DNA from: Legionella nautarum | Lineage (GTDB): Bacteria > Pseudomonadota > Gammaproteobacteria > Legionellales > Legionellaceae | DNA length: 64,000 bases | NCBI RefSeq assembly: GCF_001467895.1 | Contig: NZ_LNYO01000013.1 | Span: forward strand, 662,686 to 726,685 | Direction of reading: 5' to 3' | Shown: positions 8,943 through 19,659 of the stretch, piece by piece | Layout of the letters: each line of letters starts with the position of its first letter | Position numbering within the stretch: position 1 is the first letter of the stretch | The notes under the pieces: model-generated | What the model saw: only the letters and a program-made list of their open reading frames with translations | Told to the model about the DNA's origin: nothing | Database searches by the model: none | Translations under genes and position numbers: made by a program

Positions 8943-9896
8943 GTGAGTAAAGGTAGTGAGCGTTGGACCTTGGCCGAAGTGGCAAGCATTTATGAGCAAC
9001 CTTTTAATACGTTACTCTATACAGCGCATTGCATTCATAAAGAAAACCATGATGCAAATGCTATACAGCTAGCAAAATTGCTGAGTATTAAAACGGGAGC
9101 TTGTCCTGAGGATTGCGGTTATTGTTCACAAAGCGGGCATTATAAAACACATGTCGAAAAAGAAAAATTAATGACTGTCGATGAAGTGCTCGCAAAAGCT
9201 GCTGAGGCGAAGGCGAATGGCGCCAAGCGTTTTTGCATGGGAGCAGCCTGGCGTTGCCCCCCTAATAAGGCAATGCCTGAATTAAAGGCAATGATTGAAG
9301 GGGTGAAAGCGATGGGCATGGAAGCTTGTATGACGTTGGGAATGTTGGATAAATCACAAGCTTGCGAATTAAAAGAAGCGGGCTTAGATTATTATAATCA
9401 CAATATCGATACTTCACCTTCTTATTACGACAAAGTCGTTACTACCCGACAATTTAGTGAACGCTTAGAAACACTAGAAACGGTGCGCCAAGCGGGAATG
9501 AAGGTTTGCTGTGGTGGCATTTTAGGTTTAGGTGAAACACGAGAAGATAGGATTGAATTCTTATTTACTCTGGCAAACATGGAGTCACCGCCAGAAAGTG
9601 TGCCCATTAATCGTTTAATTCCTGTTGAAGGGACACCCCTTGCCCATGCAAAACAAGTTGAGGGTATCGAGCTAGTACGCACAATTGCTACAGCACGCAT
9701 ACTAATGCCGAAAAGTGCAATTCGCCTCACTGCCGGTCGAACTGAAATGAGCGATGAATTACAAGCGCTTTGCTATTTCGCAGGTGCAAATTCTGTTTTT
9801 ATCGGTGGAAAACTGCTTACTGAAGCAAATCCTGAGCGCGATGAGGATCGAATTCTTTTTAAAAAATTAGGAATACAGGCATTTGCTGAAGCATGA
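8943..9896 (+). CDS. bioB: Biotin synthase (radical SAM)
   Basis: BioB inserts sulfur into dethiobiotin. The radical-SAM [4Fe-4S] motif is GACPEDCGYCSQS (Cys54, Cys58, Cys61) and the second cluster region includes YYNHNIDTSPSYY and the arginine in RLTAGRTEMS. 317 aa, normal. Start is GTG, with AGGGG a few bases upstream. The stop overlaps the bioF ATG (ATGA), indicating translational coupling. Confidence 0.97.
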   Translation: MSKGSERWTLAEVASIYEQPFNTLLYTAHCIHKENHDANAIQLAKLLSIKTGACPEDCGYCSQSGHYKTHVEKEKLMTVDEVLAKAAEAKANGAKRFCMGAAWRCPPNKAMPELKAMIEGVKAMGMEACMTLGMLDKSQACELKEAGLDYYNHNIDTSPSYYDKVVTTRQFSERLETLETVRQAGMKVCCGGILGLGETREDRIEFLFTLANMESPPESVPINRLIPVEGTPLAHAKQVEGIELVRTIATARILMPKSAIRLTAGRTEMSDELQALCYFAGANSVFIGGKLLTEANPERDEDRILFKKLGIQAFAEA

Positions 9897-11023
9897 TTAA
9901 TGATGTCCTGATTGAACATATAGCCCAACTTAAGCAAGATGGCCTGCATCGACGTCGAATACTTAATCATTTCGATGATAGGTCGCTAATTAACTTTAGT
10001 TCGAATGATTATTTGTCACTTGCTGAAGAGTCGATTATTCGCGAAGCGTTCCAAAAGGGCTTTGCCAATTATCCTGCAGGTAGCGGCGGCTCTATGGTGA
10101 TTTGTGGCTATCATACAAGCCATCGTGAATTAGAACAGGCTTTTGCTCAAGCTCTCGGTGTGGATGATGCGCTGTTATTTAGTTCAGGATATGCTGCCAA
10201 TTTGGGTATTATTTCTCTGTTTGCCCATTTTAATAGCCATTTTCTTATCGACAAAGGAACTCACGCCTCTTTCTACGATGGATTGCGGCTGGCAAATGGC
10301 AAATATACCCGCTATTTGCACAATAATCTCAACCATTTAGCCAATAAATTAGAAACTCGTCCCGTGAATCCAGTTATTATTACAGAAGCTGTATTCAGTA
10401 TGAGTGGACAAACAACGGATCTTCTTGAGCTATCAAGATTAGCTGCAAATTATAACGCTGACTGTGTCATTGATGAGGCCCATGCCTTTGGTGTGTTGGG
10501 CGAAGAAGGGTTAGGTGGAGTAAAGCTTTGTGGACTGACTCAACAAGAAATCCCCTTAAGAATTATTCCGCTTGGCAAGGCGTTTGCCTTCCAAGGCGCG
10601 ATAGTTGCGGGGCGCGGTGAATGGATAGATGCTTTATTGCAACTCGCCCGTTCGCATATTTATTCGACGGCAGTGAGTCCGGCTTTGGCCTATGGAATTT
10701 TAGAAACTTTAAATTTTATTCGTAATGCAGGGAGTAGACGGCAAAAACTCTATGAGTTAATTAGCTATTTTCGCAAATTGAGTGAAAATTCGCCTTTAAC
10801 CTGGCGCGACTCTTCAACGCCTATTCAACAATTACAGCTCGGATGTCCTTATCAGGCATTAGCCTACGCGGAGAATCTCCGTCAACGAGGCATTTTTTGC
10901 CAAGCCATGCGTGAGCCTACGGTGAGCAAAAAGGATACGGGATTGCGGGTTATTTTAAATTATCATCATGAGGCAGAAGATCTTGAGTTTTTATTTGAAA
11001 TGCTTCATGACCAAGCAAGTTAA
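9893..11023 (+). CDS. bioF: 8-amino-7-oxononanoate synthase
   Basis: A PLP enzyme that condenses pimeloyl-thioester with alanine to form KAPA. Diagnostic segments are FSSNDYLSLA, AGSGGSMVICGYHTSHRELE, the PLP aspartate motif CVIDEAHAFGVLGEEGLGG and the lysine of IIPLGKAFAFQGA. 376 aa, normal for the family. It overlaps bioB by four bases. The next plus-strand gene is not a bio gene but an Ntn-hydrolase, so the classical bioBFHCD order is interrupted here. Confidence 0.96.
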   Translation: MINDVLIEHIAQLKQDGLHRRRILNHFDDRSLINFSSNDYLSLAEESIIREAFQKGFANYPAGSGGSMVICGYHTSHRELEQAFAQALGVDDALLFSSGYAANLGIISLFAHFNSHFLIDKGTHASFYDGLRLANGKYTRYLHNNLNHLANKLETRPVNPVIITEAVFSMSGQTTDLLELSRLAANYNADCVIDEAHAFGVLGEEGLGGVKLCGLTQQEIPLRIIPLGKAFAFQGAIVAGRGEWIDALLQLARSHIYSTAVSPALAYGILETLNFIRNAGSRRQKLYELISYFRKLSENSPLTWRDSSTPIQQLQLGCPYQALAYAENLRQRGIFCQAMREPTVSKKDTGLRVILNYHHEAEDLEFLFEMLHDQAS

Positions 11024-11089
11024 CCCATAGCAGCAAAATTTAAAGGTTTTAAACCTGTAAACCTATCGAGATTAGATAGAATTAAAACC

Positions 11090-12076
11090 ATGGTGAATAA
11101 AATGAAAAAAGTACTCTCAAGTTTTTTAGTAATATTACTTTTGCTGTCAACGAATGGTTGGTCCTGTACTCGATTATTTTGGAATACTAAGGGTGCGATG
11201 GTTGTCGGTAGGAGCTTTGATTGGGATAGCCATTATAATGAAACGATACTTATTTTACCCAGAGGTATGCAACATGTTGGCGGGGTTAAGGTTAATGAAG
11301 CGAAATGGCGATCAAAATTTGGCTCCATCGTTGTCCAAGAAAATCATGAACAACAAACTGGAATTACTGATGGTATTAATGAGAAAGGTTTGGCGGCCCA
11401 TTTGCTCTCTTTTGAAGATGCTCAATATGAGGAAAGAGATAAGACTAGACAGGGCGTTAGCGTTTTGCAATGGTTGCAATATTACCTAGACAACTTTGCG
11501 TCGGTTAAAGAGGTTATTAAACACATTCATGATGTTCAGATTGAAACGACCCATTTTGCTGCTTTCTCAACTCTCCCCCTACATGTAGCCATTGAAGATT
11601 CAGAAGGTGACTCCGCTATTATTGAATTTATAGAGGGTAAGTTAAAAATTTATCATGACCGAGCTTACAGAGTGATGACCAATGAGCCTAGTTACGCTCA
11701 ACAGTTAGATAATTTGGCTTATTATGAGGCAAGCGGGTGCCAGAAACCTTTGTTGCCTTTGGATGATAAATCGACATCTCGTTTTGTACGAGCGGCTTGT
11801 TATATGAGTGCTCTACCGCTTGCTTCAACTAGTCAACAGGCTGTGGCTATGATCTCATCAATTATTGAAAATGTTTCTGTTCCTTACGGTATGTCCGAAA
11901 CCGAAGCAACTTGGTGGCGGACTTTTATCGATTACAGCAGCCATCGCTACTATTTTAAATCAACACGCGTCCCCACATTTTTTTGGCTAGATTACGCAAA
12001 AATCGATTTTAGTCGCAGCAGTTCTTTTCGACAAATTGAAGCTCATGCACCTCATTTGATGGGAGATCTATCTTAA
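11090..12076 (+). CDS. Exported choloylglycine-hydrolase / penicillin V acylase family protein
   Basis: A linear-amide C-N hydrolase of the Ntn superfamily. The signal peptide (KKVLSSFLVILLLLSTNGWS) ends directly before Cys26, which would become the N-terminal nucleophile after cleavage: CTRLFWNTKG, followed by GRSFDWD, the usual Ntn core. Further family segments are TDGINEKGLAAHLL, and VMTNEPSYAQQLDNL with the conserved Asn. 328 aa is normal. An alternative start at 11102 (MKKVLSS) has GGTG just upstream and would give a shorter leader. Substrate is unknown: bile salts, penicillin V or N-acyl homoserine lactones are hydrolysed by relatives. It sits between bioF and bioH on the same strand. 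Confidence 0.9.
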   Translation: MVNKMKKVLSSFLVILLLLSTNGWSCTRLFWNTKGAMVVGRSFDWDSHYNETILILPRGMQHVGGVKVNEAKWRSKFGSIVVQENHEQQTGITDGINEKGLAAHLLSFEDAQYEERDKTRQGVSVLQWLQYYLDNFASVKEVIKHIHDVQIETTHFAAFSTLPLHVAIEDSEGDSAIIEFIEGKLKIYHDRAYRVMTNEPSYAQQLDNLAYYEASGCQKPLLPLDDKSTSRFVRAACYMSALPLASTSQQAVAMISSIIENVSVPYGMSETEATWWRTFIDYSSHRYYFKSTRVPTFFWLDYAKIDFSRSSSFRQIEAHAPHLMGDLS

Positions 12077-12420
12077 TCTAAGTATGTTTTTGTTTATTCA
12101 TGTGTAGGAAACCGCTTTATTATTCCGTGGAAATTGTCTAGGCAGATGTAGCGAAGCGCTGATTGATCCGCTCATTTTATTAACATCCCTTTTGCAAATA
12201 GAGTAAAAGGGGAGTTTTCATTATATTCTAATTGAAACCAAGGGATGATGCGGTGAAACTTGCGTATTTTTAAGCAGTTCAAATCTGTTGAGAATAAGCC
12301 GTTTAGCTAAATAGAGGAAAGAAAGAACTTTATGGCAACGTATAGTATTTGCCCAAAATGAGAGGATTTATCAGTACTTCATACCATTAAGGATATGTTT
12401 GCTTAAAAGGTTTTTATTTT
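12077..12420. other. 344-base gap with a small hairpin and a broken mini-ORF
   Basis: No full gene is visible. A weak hairpin CCCTTTT (12187-12193) / AAAAGGG (12205-12211) could end the Ntn-hydrolase transcript. At 12332-12406 an ATG frame reads MATYSICPK, TGA, EDLSVLHTIKDMFA, TAA. The upstream part looks like the start of a zinc-ribbon gene (a CPxC site with the second cysteine codon changed to TGA). The bioH promoter should lie in this gap; no BirA-type box was found in it. Confidence 0.4.
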
Positions 12421-13140
12421 ATGAATTTATACATCAAAGTTATTGGCAAAGGCTCTCCTTTAGTTTTTTTTCATGGCTGGGGTTTTGATCATACAATCTG
12501 GCTACAACTGGCGACTTGTATTGACAATGAATATCAGCTTTTTTTAGTTGATTTACCTGGATTTGGTTTAAGTTCGCCGATGAGTTGGGAACTGTTTAAG
12601 AAAAATTTAATTCAACAATTACCAGCGCAATTTGCACTTGCTGGTTGGTCAATGGGAGGGCTTTTGGCTACGCGTTTCGCTATTGAAGAGCCCACCCACG
12701 TTACAAAACTAATTAATATTTCATCTTCTCCCCGTTTTATTAAAGAAAAGGCTTGGCCAGGGATTGAAAAACAGGCTTTCAGCCAATTTTTTATTAACTT
12801 AACAGCAGATCCCCAGCTAACTATTTCTGAGTTTATTGGTTTGCAATTAAAAAATAATAGTTATCAATACCACAATGAAATAATGCCTGATCCCGCTAGC
12901 TTAAAAGAAGGATTACAAATCTTAGCTGATTGGGATTTACGAGAGCTGCTCCATTCATTGAAAAGACCAGCCTATTTCTTATTCGGTCATCTTGATGCAA
13001 TAACACCAAGAGCAACTATGGCCGCCATGCAAAAACTTTATCCTCAATTTAATTATCTGATGTTTGCCAAAGCGGCGCATATACCATTTTTGTCTGATCG
13101 AGCTGAGTTTATAACAGTATTACAGGACATTTTGCGATGA
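12421..13140 (+). CDS. bioH: Pimeloyl-[ACP] methyl ester esterase
   Basis: An alpha/beta hydrolase that removes the methyl group from pimeloyl-ACP methyl ester, closing the BioC-BioH detour into fatty acid synthesis. Evidence: the N-terminal LVFFHGWGFDHTIW, the nucleophile elbow AGWSMGGLLA, the acid in FGHLDAITPR and the catalytic histidine in AKAAHIPFLS. 239 aa. The stop overlaps bioD by four bases. No bioC is adjacent, so BioC must be encoded elsewhere or be replaced. Confidence 0.93.
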   Translation: MNLYIKVIGKGSPLVFFHGWGFDHTIWLQLATCIDNEYQLFLVDLPGFGLSSPMSWELFKKNLIQQLPAQFALAGWSMGGLLATRFAIEEPTHVTKLINISSSPRFIKEKAWPGIEKQAFSQFFINLTADPQLTISEFIGLQLKNNSYQYHNEIMPDPASLKEGLQILADWDLRELLHSLKRPAYFLFGHLDAITPRATMAAMQKLYPQFNYLMFAKAAHIPFLSDRAEFITVLQDILR

Positions 13141-13781
13141 AAATTTATTTTATTACCGGAACAGATACGGATAGCGGCAAAACCTATGTCACTTGTCAAT
13201 TGTTAGATTATTTCAAACAAAGAGAAAAAAAGGCTCTTGCTTTAAAGCCAGTTGCCAGTGGTTGTTATGAAAAAGAGGGACTTTTGCAAAGCGAAGATGT
13301 TTTAAATCTACAAAAATATAACGCTAACCCTTCGTTTAAAATAAATGGTTGGCAATTTGCCCCAGCTATTTCTCCCCATATTGCAGCGAAGCAAGTAAAT
13401 TCTCGCTTAAGCCTGCAAGATATCGCCGATTTTTGTTTTAATAAACAATTTTCTAATATGGATTATTTGCTCATTGAAGGAGCAGGAGGCTTAATGGCTC
13501 CTTTAAATGATGAGGAAACTTGGCTTGATTTTTTAAAACTCACACAAATTCCTGTTATTTTAGTAGTTGGGATGCGGCTTGGTTGTTTAAATCATGCCTT
13601 ACTTACTGATGCTGTATTAAAGTATAACCAGATAAGCTGCGCCGGTTGGATAGCGAATTGTTTGGACAATGAGATGCTAGTCAGAAATGAAAATATTACT
13701 ACTTTAGCGCAAAAAATGCATATGCCGCAATTAGCAACCGTTAGCTATCAGGGGAATCTGGATACACTGCTATTAGGTTAA
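13137..13781 (+). CDS. bioD: ATP-dependent dethiobiotin synthetase
   Basis: Carboxylates DAPA to dethiobiotin. P-loop variant GTDTDSGKTYVT at the N-terminus, lysine in ALKPVASGCY, and LLIEGAGGLMAPLN. 214 aa, near normal (220-240). Translationally coupled to bioH through an ATGA overlap. It is followed by a 209-base gap before fmdB, so this is the end of the biotin block. Confidence 0.95.
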   Translation: MKIYFITGTDTDSGKTYVTCQLLDYFKQREKKALALKPVASGCYEKEGLLQSEDVLNLQKYNANPSFKINGWQFAPAISPHIAAKQVNSRLSLQDIADFCFNKQFSNMDYLLIEGAGGLMAPLNDEETWLDFLKLTQIPVILVVGMRLGCLNHALLTDAVLKYNQISCAGWIANCLDNEMLVRNENITTLAQKMHMPQLATVSYQGNLDTLLLG

Positions 13782-13990
13782 TGAAAATGCTGTCTTTCCT
13801 TCCTTTGCGGGAATGATAAGCCTCTTAACTTATATGACTGTCTGTTTTTGTAGAAATTAAGTTAAGGATTAATCAAAAACTGCCGCAAATTTAAGCAATT
13901 ATGCATTGTCGATAACCCGCTAATTAAGCTATAATACTCAATTCTTTTAAATAATTTTTTATTATATAAAAACGGTACGGAGATTCGTTG

Positions 13991-14302
13991 ATGCCAATTT
14001 ATGAGTATGAATGCACAAGTTGCCATCATCATTTTGATTTAATGCAAAAAATAAGCGATGAACCGGCAAAACAATGCCCTCAATGCTTTCAAAATTCCGC
14101 AGTACGCCTAATCTCTGCAGCAGGATTTCAATTAAAAGGAAGCGGTTGGTACGCCACTGATTTTAAAAATAAGGGAAAATCAGAGCCGAAAAAGGAAACG
14201 ACTTCCGCCAATGCTGAAAAAACGACAGGTTCAGAGAAAAAATCTGAGGACAAGAAAACTACGGGTAGCACATCAACTAGTAAAAAAGGTGATTCTGAGT
14301 GA
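13991..14302 (+). CDS. FmdB-family zinc-ribbon protein
   Basis: A small zinc-ribbon protein: MPIYEYECTSCHHHFDL with a second CPQC pair around residue 33. The C-terminal half is low-complexity Lys/Glu/Ser/Thr. ATG at 13991 is preferred over TTG at 13988 because GGAG lies eight bases upstream. The gene is the first of a conserved gammaproteobacterial trio with DUF502 and aspS; its biochemical role is unknown. Confidence 0.9.
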   Translation: MPIYEYECTSCHHHFDLMQKISDEPAKQCPQCFQNSAVRLISAAGFQLKGSGWYATDFKNKGKSEPKKETTSANAEKTTGSEKKSEDKKTTGSTSTSKKGDSE

Positions 14303-14907
14303 AAGCGCTTCGTAGTTATCTACTCACAGGTTTAGTAGTATGGTTGCCTATTTTGGTAACTTTTGTTGTATTGCGCTTTATTATTGAACTGCTTGATAAC
14401 ACCATTGCTTTACTACCTAATTCCTACCAACCAGAAAAACTTTTTGGGGTGCATATACCTGGGTTAGGGGTGCTGCTTTCCTTATTGTTGCTTCTTGGAA
14501 CAGGTATTTTAGCGACTAACCTTATCGGGCAACGCCTAATGGGTTGGGGTGAAGCCGTATTGGTGCGCATCCCCTTGGTTCGTTCCATTTACAATACTGC
14601 AAAACAAGTTATCCAGGCCGTTTTTGCTACGAATAGCCAAGCGTTTCGTAAAGTACTGCTTGTTGAATACCCAAGAAAAGGATTATGGACAATCGCTTTT
14701 CTGACTGGATCACCGCATCCTGAATTAAATACACTTGTTGGGGACGAACTGCTATCCATTTTTGTACCAACAACACCAAACCCTACCTCTGGTTTTTTCA
14801 TGATGATTCCCAAGGAGGATGCTATCGAATTGTCAATGACAATCGAAGAGGCATTAAAGCTCATTATTTCTTTAGGCGTTATGCAGTCTACACTCGCTGC
14901 AAATTGA
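14299..14907 (+). CDS. DUF502 inner-membrane protein
   Basis: A 202-aa membrane protein with two N-terminal transmembrane segments (about residues 7-30 and 52-75) and a conserved cytoplasmic part with IPLVRSIYNTAKQVIQ and VFVPTTPNPTSGF-like sequence (IFVPTTPNPTSGFFMMIPK). The GTG start overlaps the fmdB stop (GTGA). Function is unknown; a relative is implicated in membrane traffic in plants. It precedes aspS by 32 bases. Confidence 0.9.
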   Translation: MKALRSYLLTGLVVWLPILVTFVVLRFIIELLDNTIALLPNSYQPEKLFGVHIPGLGVLLSLLLLLGTGILATNLIGQRLMGWGEAVLVRIPLVRSIYNTAKQVIQAVFATNSQAFRKVLLVEYPRKGLWTIAFLTGSPHPELNTLVGDELLSIFVPTTPNPTSGFFMMIPKEDAIELSMTIEEALKLIISLGVMQSTLAAN

Positions 14908-14939
14908 GAAATAAAAACTAATATAAAGACAGGTGGCTT

Positions 14940-16721
14940 ATGAGATCACATTATTGTGCAAAGGTTAATGAAACAATGACTGAGCAGTCAGTGAGTGTAT
15001 GCGGTTGGATACATAACCGTCGTGATCACGGTGGAGTAATTTTTTTAGACGTTCGGGATCGCTCTGGATTAGTCCAAGTTGTTTATGAACCAGAACTTGC
15101 CTCAGTCTTTGCTATTGCTGAAAAACTACGTCATGAATATGTTGTTCGTATTCACGGAATCGTTCGTTCTCGACCAGAAGGGATGATCAATGAAAAAATG
15201 GCAACAGGTCGTATTGAAATTTTGGGCACCCAACTTGAGATATTAAACCAGGCACAAACACCGCCGTTCTTGCCTGATGAACATCAATTAGTGAATGAAG
15301 ATTTACGGTATCGTTACCGCTACATCGATTTAAGACGTAGTGATATGCAAAATAATCTCACCTTGCGCCATAATTTAATTCGTTGCATTCGTGATTATTT
15401 AAATTTACAGAATTTCATCGATATCGAAACACCCATGTTGACTAAGGCAACTCCTGAGGGTGCAAGAGATTATCTTGTTCCTTCGCGCGTGCACCCAGGG
15501 CAGTTTTATGCCTTACCTCAGTCACCCCAATTGTTTAAACAGTTGTTAATGATGTCTGGTTTTGATAAATATTATCAAATTGTACGTTGTTTCCGCGATG
15601 AAGACTTACGTGCAGATAGACAACCTGAATTCACCCAGCTCGATATTGAAATGGCTTTTATTGATGAAAGCGCTATTCAACAACTCATCGAAGGCATGCT
15701 CCAAAAGGTTTTTCAAGAAATTTTAGGCGTTGAAATCCCTAAAACCTTACCAAGAATGACTTACAGTGAAGCAATGCGCCGTTTCGGTAGTGACAAACCT
15801 GACCTACGTATCCCGTTAGAATTAGTTGATATTGCTGATCTAGTGAAAAACTGCGAGTTTAACGTGTTTGCTGCGGCGGCAGAAAGCAAAGAGGGTAGGG
15901 TCGTTGCCTTAAAATTACCAAATGGCTGCACTTTAAGTCGTAAAGATTTAGATGATTATGGAAAATTTGTAGGCATTTATGGCGCCAAAGGTTTAGCTTA
16001 CATCAAAGTAAACGATCGTGCCCAAGGAATAGAAGGGCTGCAATCGCCGATTCTCAAGTTTCTTTCTGAAGGCTGCGTGAATGCCATCCTCGATCGAGTT
16101 GAAGCGAAGACCGGCGATGTAGTTTTCTTTGGCGCTGGCCATGAACAAATGGTTAATGAATCGATGGGCGCATTACGTATTAAATTAGGCCATGATCGTA
16201 ATCTTGTTGAGCCAGGTTGGCGCTTATTATGGATTGTTGATTGGCCAATGTTTGAAAGAGATCCAAAAACAAACCAATTACTCGCCATGCATCACCCCTT
16301 TACCTCCCCGCAGGAGTTGTCGATTGATGCGCTCAAGCAGAGTCCAACAAAAACCTTGGCTAAAGCTTACGATATTGTAATTAATGGCTATGAAATTGGC
16401 GGTGGCTCAATTCGTATTCATCAGACCCAATTGCAACAAGCAGTCTTTGACCTTTTAGGAATTGAGAAAGAAGAAGCCCAGCAGAAATTTGGTTTCTTAC
16501 TTGATGCTTTACAATATGGCTGTCCTCCCCATGGTGGAATTGCTTTAGGTATTGACCGCTTAGCTATGTTATTAACCAATTCAACTTCAATTCGTGATGT
16601 GATTGCTTTTCCAAAGACCCAGTCTGCGTCCTGTCTACTGACTGATGCGCCGTCGGAGGTCGGTAATACACAACTTAATGAGTTAGGAATTCGTCTTGCA
16701 CCAACTTCACCAACGAAATAA
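14940..16721 (+). CDS. aspS: Aspartyl-tRNA synthetase
   Basis: A class II aminoacyl-tRNA synthetase of the bacterial type, 593 aa. Order: OB-fold anticodon-binding domain ([20 protein letters not shown]), motif 1/2 ([20 protein letters not shown]), the GAD insertion domain, and motif 3 ([14 protein letters not shown]). ATG preceded by a purine-rich site (GACAGGTGG). Its 3' end overlaps the next gene by 26 bases. Confidence 0.98.
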   Translation: MRSHYCAKVNETMTEQSVSVCGWIHNRRDHGGVIFLDVRDRSGLVQVVYEPELASVFAIAEKLRHEYVVRIHGIVRSRPEGMINEKMATGRIEILGTQLEILNQAQTPPFLPDEHQLVNEDLRYRYRYIDLRRSDMQNNLTLRHNLIRCIRDYLNLQNFIDIETPMLTKATPEGARDYLVPSRVHPGQFYALPQSPQLFKQLLMMSGFDKYYQIVRCFRDEDLRADRQPEFTQLDIEMAFIDESAIQQLIEGMLQKVFQEILGVEIPKTLPRMTYSEAMRRFGSDKPDLRIPLELVDIADLVKNCEFNVFAAAAESKEGRVVALKLPNGCTLSRKDLDDYGKFVGIYGAKGLAYIKVNDRAQGIEGLQSPILKFLSEGCVNAILDRVEAKTGDVVFFGAGHEQMVNESMGALRIKLGHDRNLVEPGWRLLWIVDWPMFERDPKTNQLLAMHHPFTSPQELSIDALKQSPTKTLAKAYDIVINGYEIGGGSIRIHQTQLQQAVFDLLGIEKEEAQQKFGFLLDALQYGCPPHGGIALGIDRLAMLLTNSTSIRDVIAFPKTQSASCLLTDAPSEVGNTQLNELGIRLAPTSPTK

Positions 16722-19659
16722 ATTAAATCCGACTGATGCCAGTCCATTTTTCTGGCATCGGTTATTTTTCTACCTAGTCTGTATAGCGTTTACTGTACTG
16801 GCTTCGGCTCCTCTTTGTGCTAAATCAGATGGCGGCGCTGGTAAACTGATTGAATACCTTGTTCAAGAAAAAAATAGCTTAACTCAGTCTCTCAATGAGA
16901 CAAAATTATTTGCTGCTCCAGCCAACCAAGAAGAATATAACAAGCGCTTACAAGAAAATAAGACTATGTTGGTGCTTAATCGTGCCAAAATTGCAAGTCT
17001 GGAAAGCTTCCTAGTCAATCAAAAAAAATTACAACAAGATTTCACTTTGAAATTAAAACGCTTACAGCAAACTCCTTTATCCGATACCGATCAAATCAGT
17101 TCGCAAGAACGAATGTCTAATATTTCTACCCTCATCGATATCAACAAAAAAGGAGTTGATTTAATTGCTGAAGACCTAGTTTTAGCCAATCATTATCAAG
17201 ATGCATTGAGCTTACAGAAGGAGCAATTAAATTTATGGAAATCCAAGGCACAAATGCATCAAGAATTAGAAAAACTGAGAGCCCAAGAAGATCGACTGCG
17301 AGAATCCTTGGAAAAACTTTATGAAAATAGTATCAAGTTACAACAACAAGCAAAATCCAATATTAACTCAACGCTAAACTATCCGCTTGAAGCAAAATTA
17401 ATGTTAAATAATCAAGTAATCAGTTTAACTCAATATAAAATTGCTGAACTTGATTTACAAAAACAACTGGTAAAAGCAGATTATAAATTACAAAAAAGTC
17501 CAGATATTAGAACTTTACAAGCTGTTACCGAAACCTATAAAAATTCGATCACGCAATTATCGGACATGGAAGAGTCTTTAAAGAAAATGGTAGGTATGCT
17601 CAATAATGAGCTATTACAGGTTACTGATTCTAATTTAAAGCAGCAGTTTACTGCTTTGGTGCGGATAGTTAATTCAAAAATAGAGGGTATTGTCATTCAA
17701 CAGCAAACCCTGCAAGAAGACCTTGAAAATCACGAACAAGAATTAAAAAAGCAATTATCGGTGAGACAAAGTTTATCTGAATACCGGCTCGATAGTTGGC
17801 CGTCAATTATTCAACAAATTTCGAAAATTCCAAGCCAGCTTTATAACTACAGCAAATCACTTGTGATGAAAGTGAAGGAAAATTATTTATGGCAAGACGT
17901 CCTTCCCGCGACTTTAATTTGGTTAACGGTGGGATTAGTTATCTTTGCTAGTTTTGCCTTGAATAAATTATTGAAAAATTTAACACGAGATAAAGAACGC
18001 TCGCGTTTATCGGGTCATTTATATACTGGAACTCTAACACTTCTTAGCCGCAACTTACCTCAATTGGCGATTACAACTTCCATTTTACTGTTGCTCTATC
18101 TTAATCATGTGGTCTTTGCTAATTATCAATTGCTCGTAAATCTGCTTGGCGTATGGCTTACTTTTCGTACCCTAATTTTAATTGCTAGTTTAGCCTTATT
18201 GGAGCGAGTAAGTGATTCATCAGGAAAAGATGTCAGTTTATTTTATCGCCTCAAATGGTTGTTATTGACTGGCGGTTGGGCGACCGCTTTGATGGTTATT
18301 TCTAACGAACTCCCGTTATCGTCAATCTTACAAGACATTTTCAGCCGTTTATTCATGTTATTTTTGGTCGCTGTATCAGTGGTTGGCTGGCGCTCAAGAG
18401 AAGTTATCACTCATATAATGCACCCACTGTTAAAATCGAAAAAGCGCTATTTCCGTAATGCAGCAGTGCTTTTAGTGGTATTAATTCCCATCACGCTATT
18501 TACCACTGCCATAATAGGACTAGTAGGTTATATCAACTTGGCTTGGACAATGAGCCGTTATCAAATGCAAATTCTTTTAATCATTACCGGCTACGTTTTA
18601 AGTCGTGGCTTGCTTTTTGATGCACTGGAACTGATGTCGGAATGGATGATTTCATCGTTACATAATGGTTGGCTGTGGATAGAAGTCGTATTAAAGCCTT
18701 TAGACAAGATCTGTCGCGTGTTGCTATTTATTATCAGCCTTTATATTTTATTTCAGCTGTTTGGCTGGTATTCGGATTCCGCTGTGTTCATGACCTTACA
18801 AGAATATAGTGAATATCCTCTTGTTAATTTATCCGGTATTCATATCACAGCGCTTAGTATTCTTGAGTTTCTTATCCTGCTTTCCATTTTTGTCTGGGCT
18901 GCTAAGTGGACGCGTGAGTTTTGTTATCGCTGGCTCTATCGTGATGCAAGGGATGCGGGAATTCGCAATAGCTTATCGGTATTTACTCAATATGCCGTTA
19001 TTTTAATTGGTGGATTAATCACTTTACGTGTTTTAGGTCTCGATTTTAGTGGTATGTCGATGGTTATTGGTGGTTTGGCAGTAGGAATGGGATTTGGTTT
19101 GCGTGATTTTGCTTCCAATATTGTCGGTGGACTTATGCTATTGATTGAACGCCCCGTGCGTGAAGGGGATTTGATTACCATAGGTGCTCATGAAGGACGT
19201 GTGGCCCATATTGGTATCCGTTCAATGCGCGTATCGTCCTGGGACAACATGGAAGTGCTGATTCCTAACGCAGAAACCTTCAATAAACCATTTACCAATT
19301 GGACGCATCAAGATAGTATTGTCCGCACGGTGGTTCCTATTAAAGTCAGCCGAGCAGATGATCCAGGATTGGTGCAGCAATTAATTTTTGATGTATTGGC
19401 CACTGTCCCTGAAATTGTCGCAGATCCACCGGCTCAGGTGTTTTTAAAACAAATTGACGATGCACTCATCGAATTTGAAATACGTTATTTTATTAACGTA
19501 CAAATCCACACACGCTTTGAGATTCGCTCTAAAATCTTATTTGAAATTATGGCGAAATTTAAAGCGGCTGGTATTAAAGCACCGATACCACCTATCAGCG
19601 TAGAATTAAAAGAGGGCATCCATGCTCCTAACTCTAGCAAAAAGAAAGTTGAACAATGA
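16696..19659 (+). CDS. Large MscS-family mechanosensitive channel (MscK/MscM-like)
   Basis: A 987-aa channel that would vent solutes on hypo-osmotic shock. Parts: a signal-like segment ([19 protein letters not shown]) with cleavage near LCAKS, a long periplasmic coiled-coil (about residues 30-390), roughly ten membrane helices, and the C-terminal MscS pore and beta domain ([38 protein letters not shown]-like [13 protein letters not shown]). No in-frame ATG exists before the coiled coil, so the TTG at 16696, with AGGA eight bases upstream, is the likely start; it lies inside aspS. Confidence 0.92.
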   Translation: MHQLHQRNKLNPTDASPFFWHRLFFYLVCIAFTVLASAPLCAKSDGGAGKLIEYLVQEKNSLTQSLNETKLFAAPANQEEYNKRLQENKTMLVLNRAKIASLESFLVNQKKLQQDFTLKLKRLQQTPLSDTDQISSQERMSNISTLIDINKKGVDLIAEDLVLANHYQDALSLQKEQLNLWKSKAQMHQELEKLRAQEDRLRESLEKLYENSIKLQQQAKSNINSTLNYPLEAKLMLNNQVISLTQYKIAELDLQKQLVKADYKLQKSPDIRTLQAVTETYKNSITQLSDMEESLKKMVGMLNNELLQVTDSNLKQQFTALVRIVNSKIEGIVIQQQTLQEDLENHEQELKKQLSVRQSLSEYRLDSWPSIIQQISKIPSQLYNYSKSLVMKVKENYLWQDVLPATLIWLTVGLVIFASFALNKLLKNLTRDKERSRLSGHLYTGTLTLLSRNLPQLAITTSILLLLYLNHVVFANYQLLVNLLGVWLTFRTLILIASLALLERVSDSSGKDVSLFYRLKWLLLTGGWATALMVISNELPLSSILQDIFSRLFMLFLVAVSVVGWRSREVITHIMHPLLKSKKRYFRNAAVLLVVLIPITLFTTAIIGLVGYINLAWTMSRYQMQILLIITGYVLSRGLLFDALELMSEWMISSLHNGWLWIEVVLKPLDKICRVLLFIISLYILFQLFGWYSDSAVFMTLQEYSEYPLVNLSGIHITALSILEFLILLSIFVWAAKWTREFCYRWLYRDARDAGIRNSLSVFTQYAVILIGGLITLRVLGLDFSGMSMVIGGLAVGMGFGLRDFASNIVGGLMLLIERPVREGDLITIGAHEGRVAHIGIRSMRVSSWDNMEVLIPNAETFNKPFTNWTHQDSIVRTVVPIKVSRADDPGLVQQLIFDVLATVPEIVADPPAQVFLKQIDDALIEFEIRYFINVQIHTRFEIRSKILFEIMAKFKAAGIKAPIPPISVELKEGIHAPNSSKKKVEQ

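Noticed and set aside
11041-11070. BirA half-site TGTAAACC before the Ntn-hydrolase
   Set aside because: No inverted GGTTTACA partner at 14-16 bases; the short AGGTTT/AAACCT palindrome alone is not an operator.
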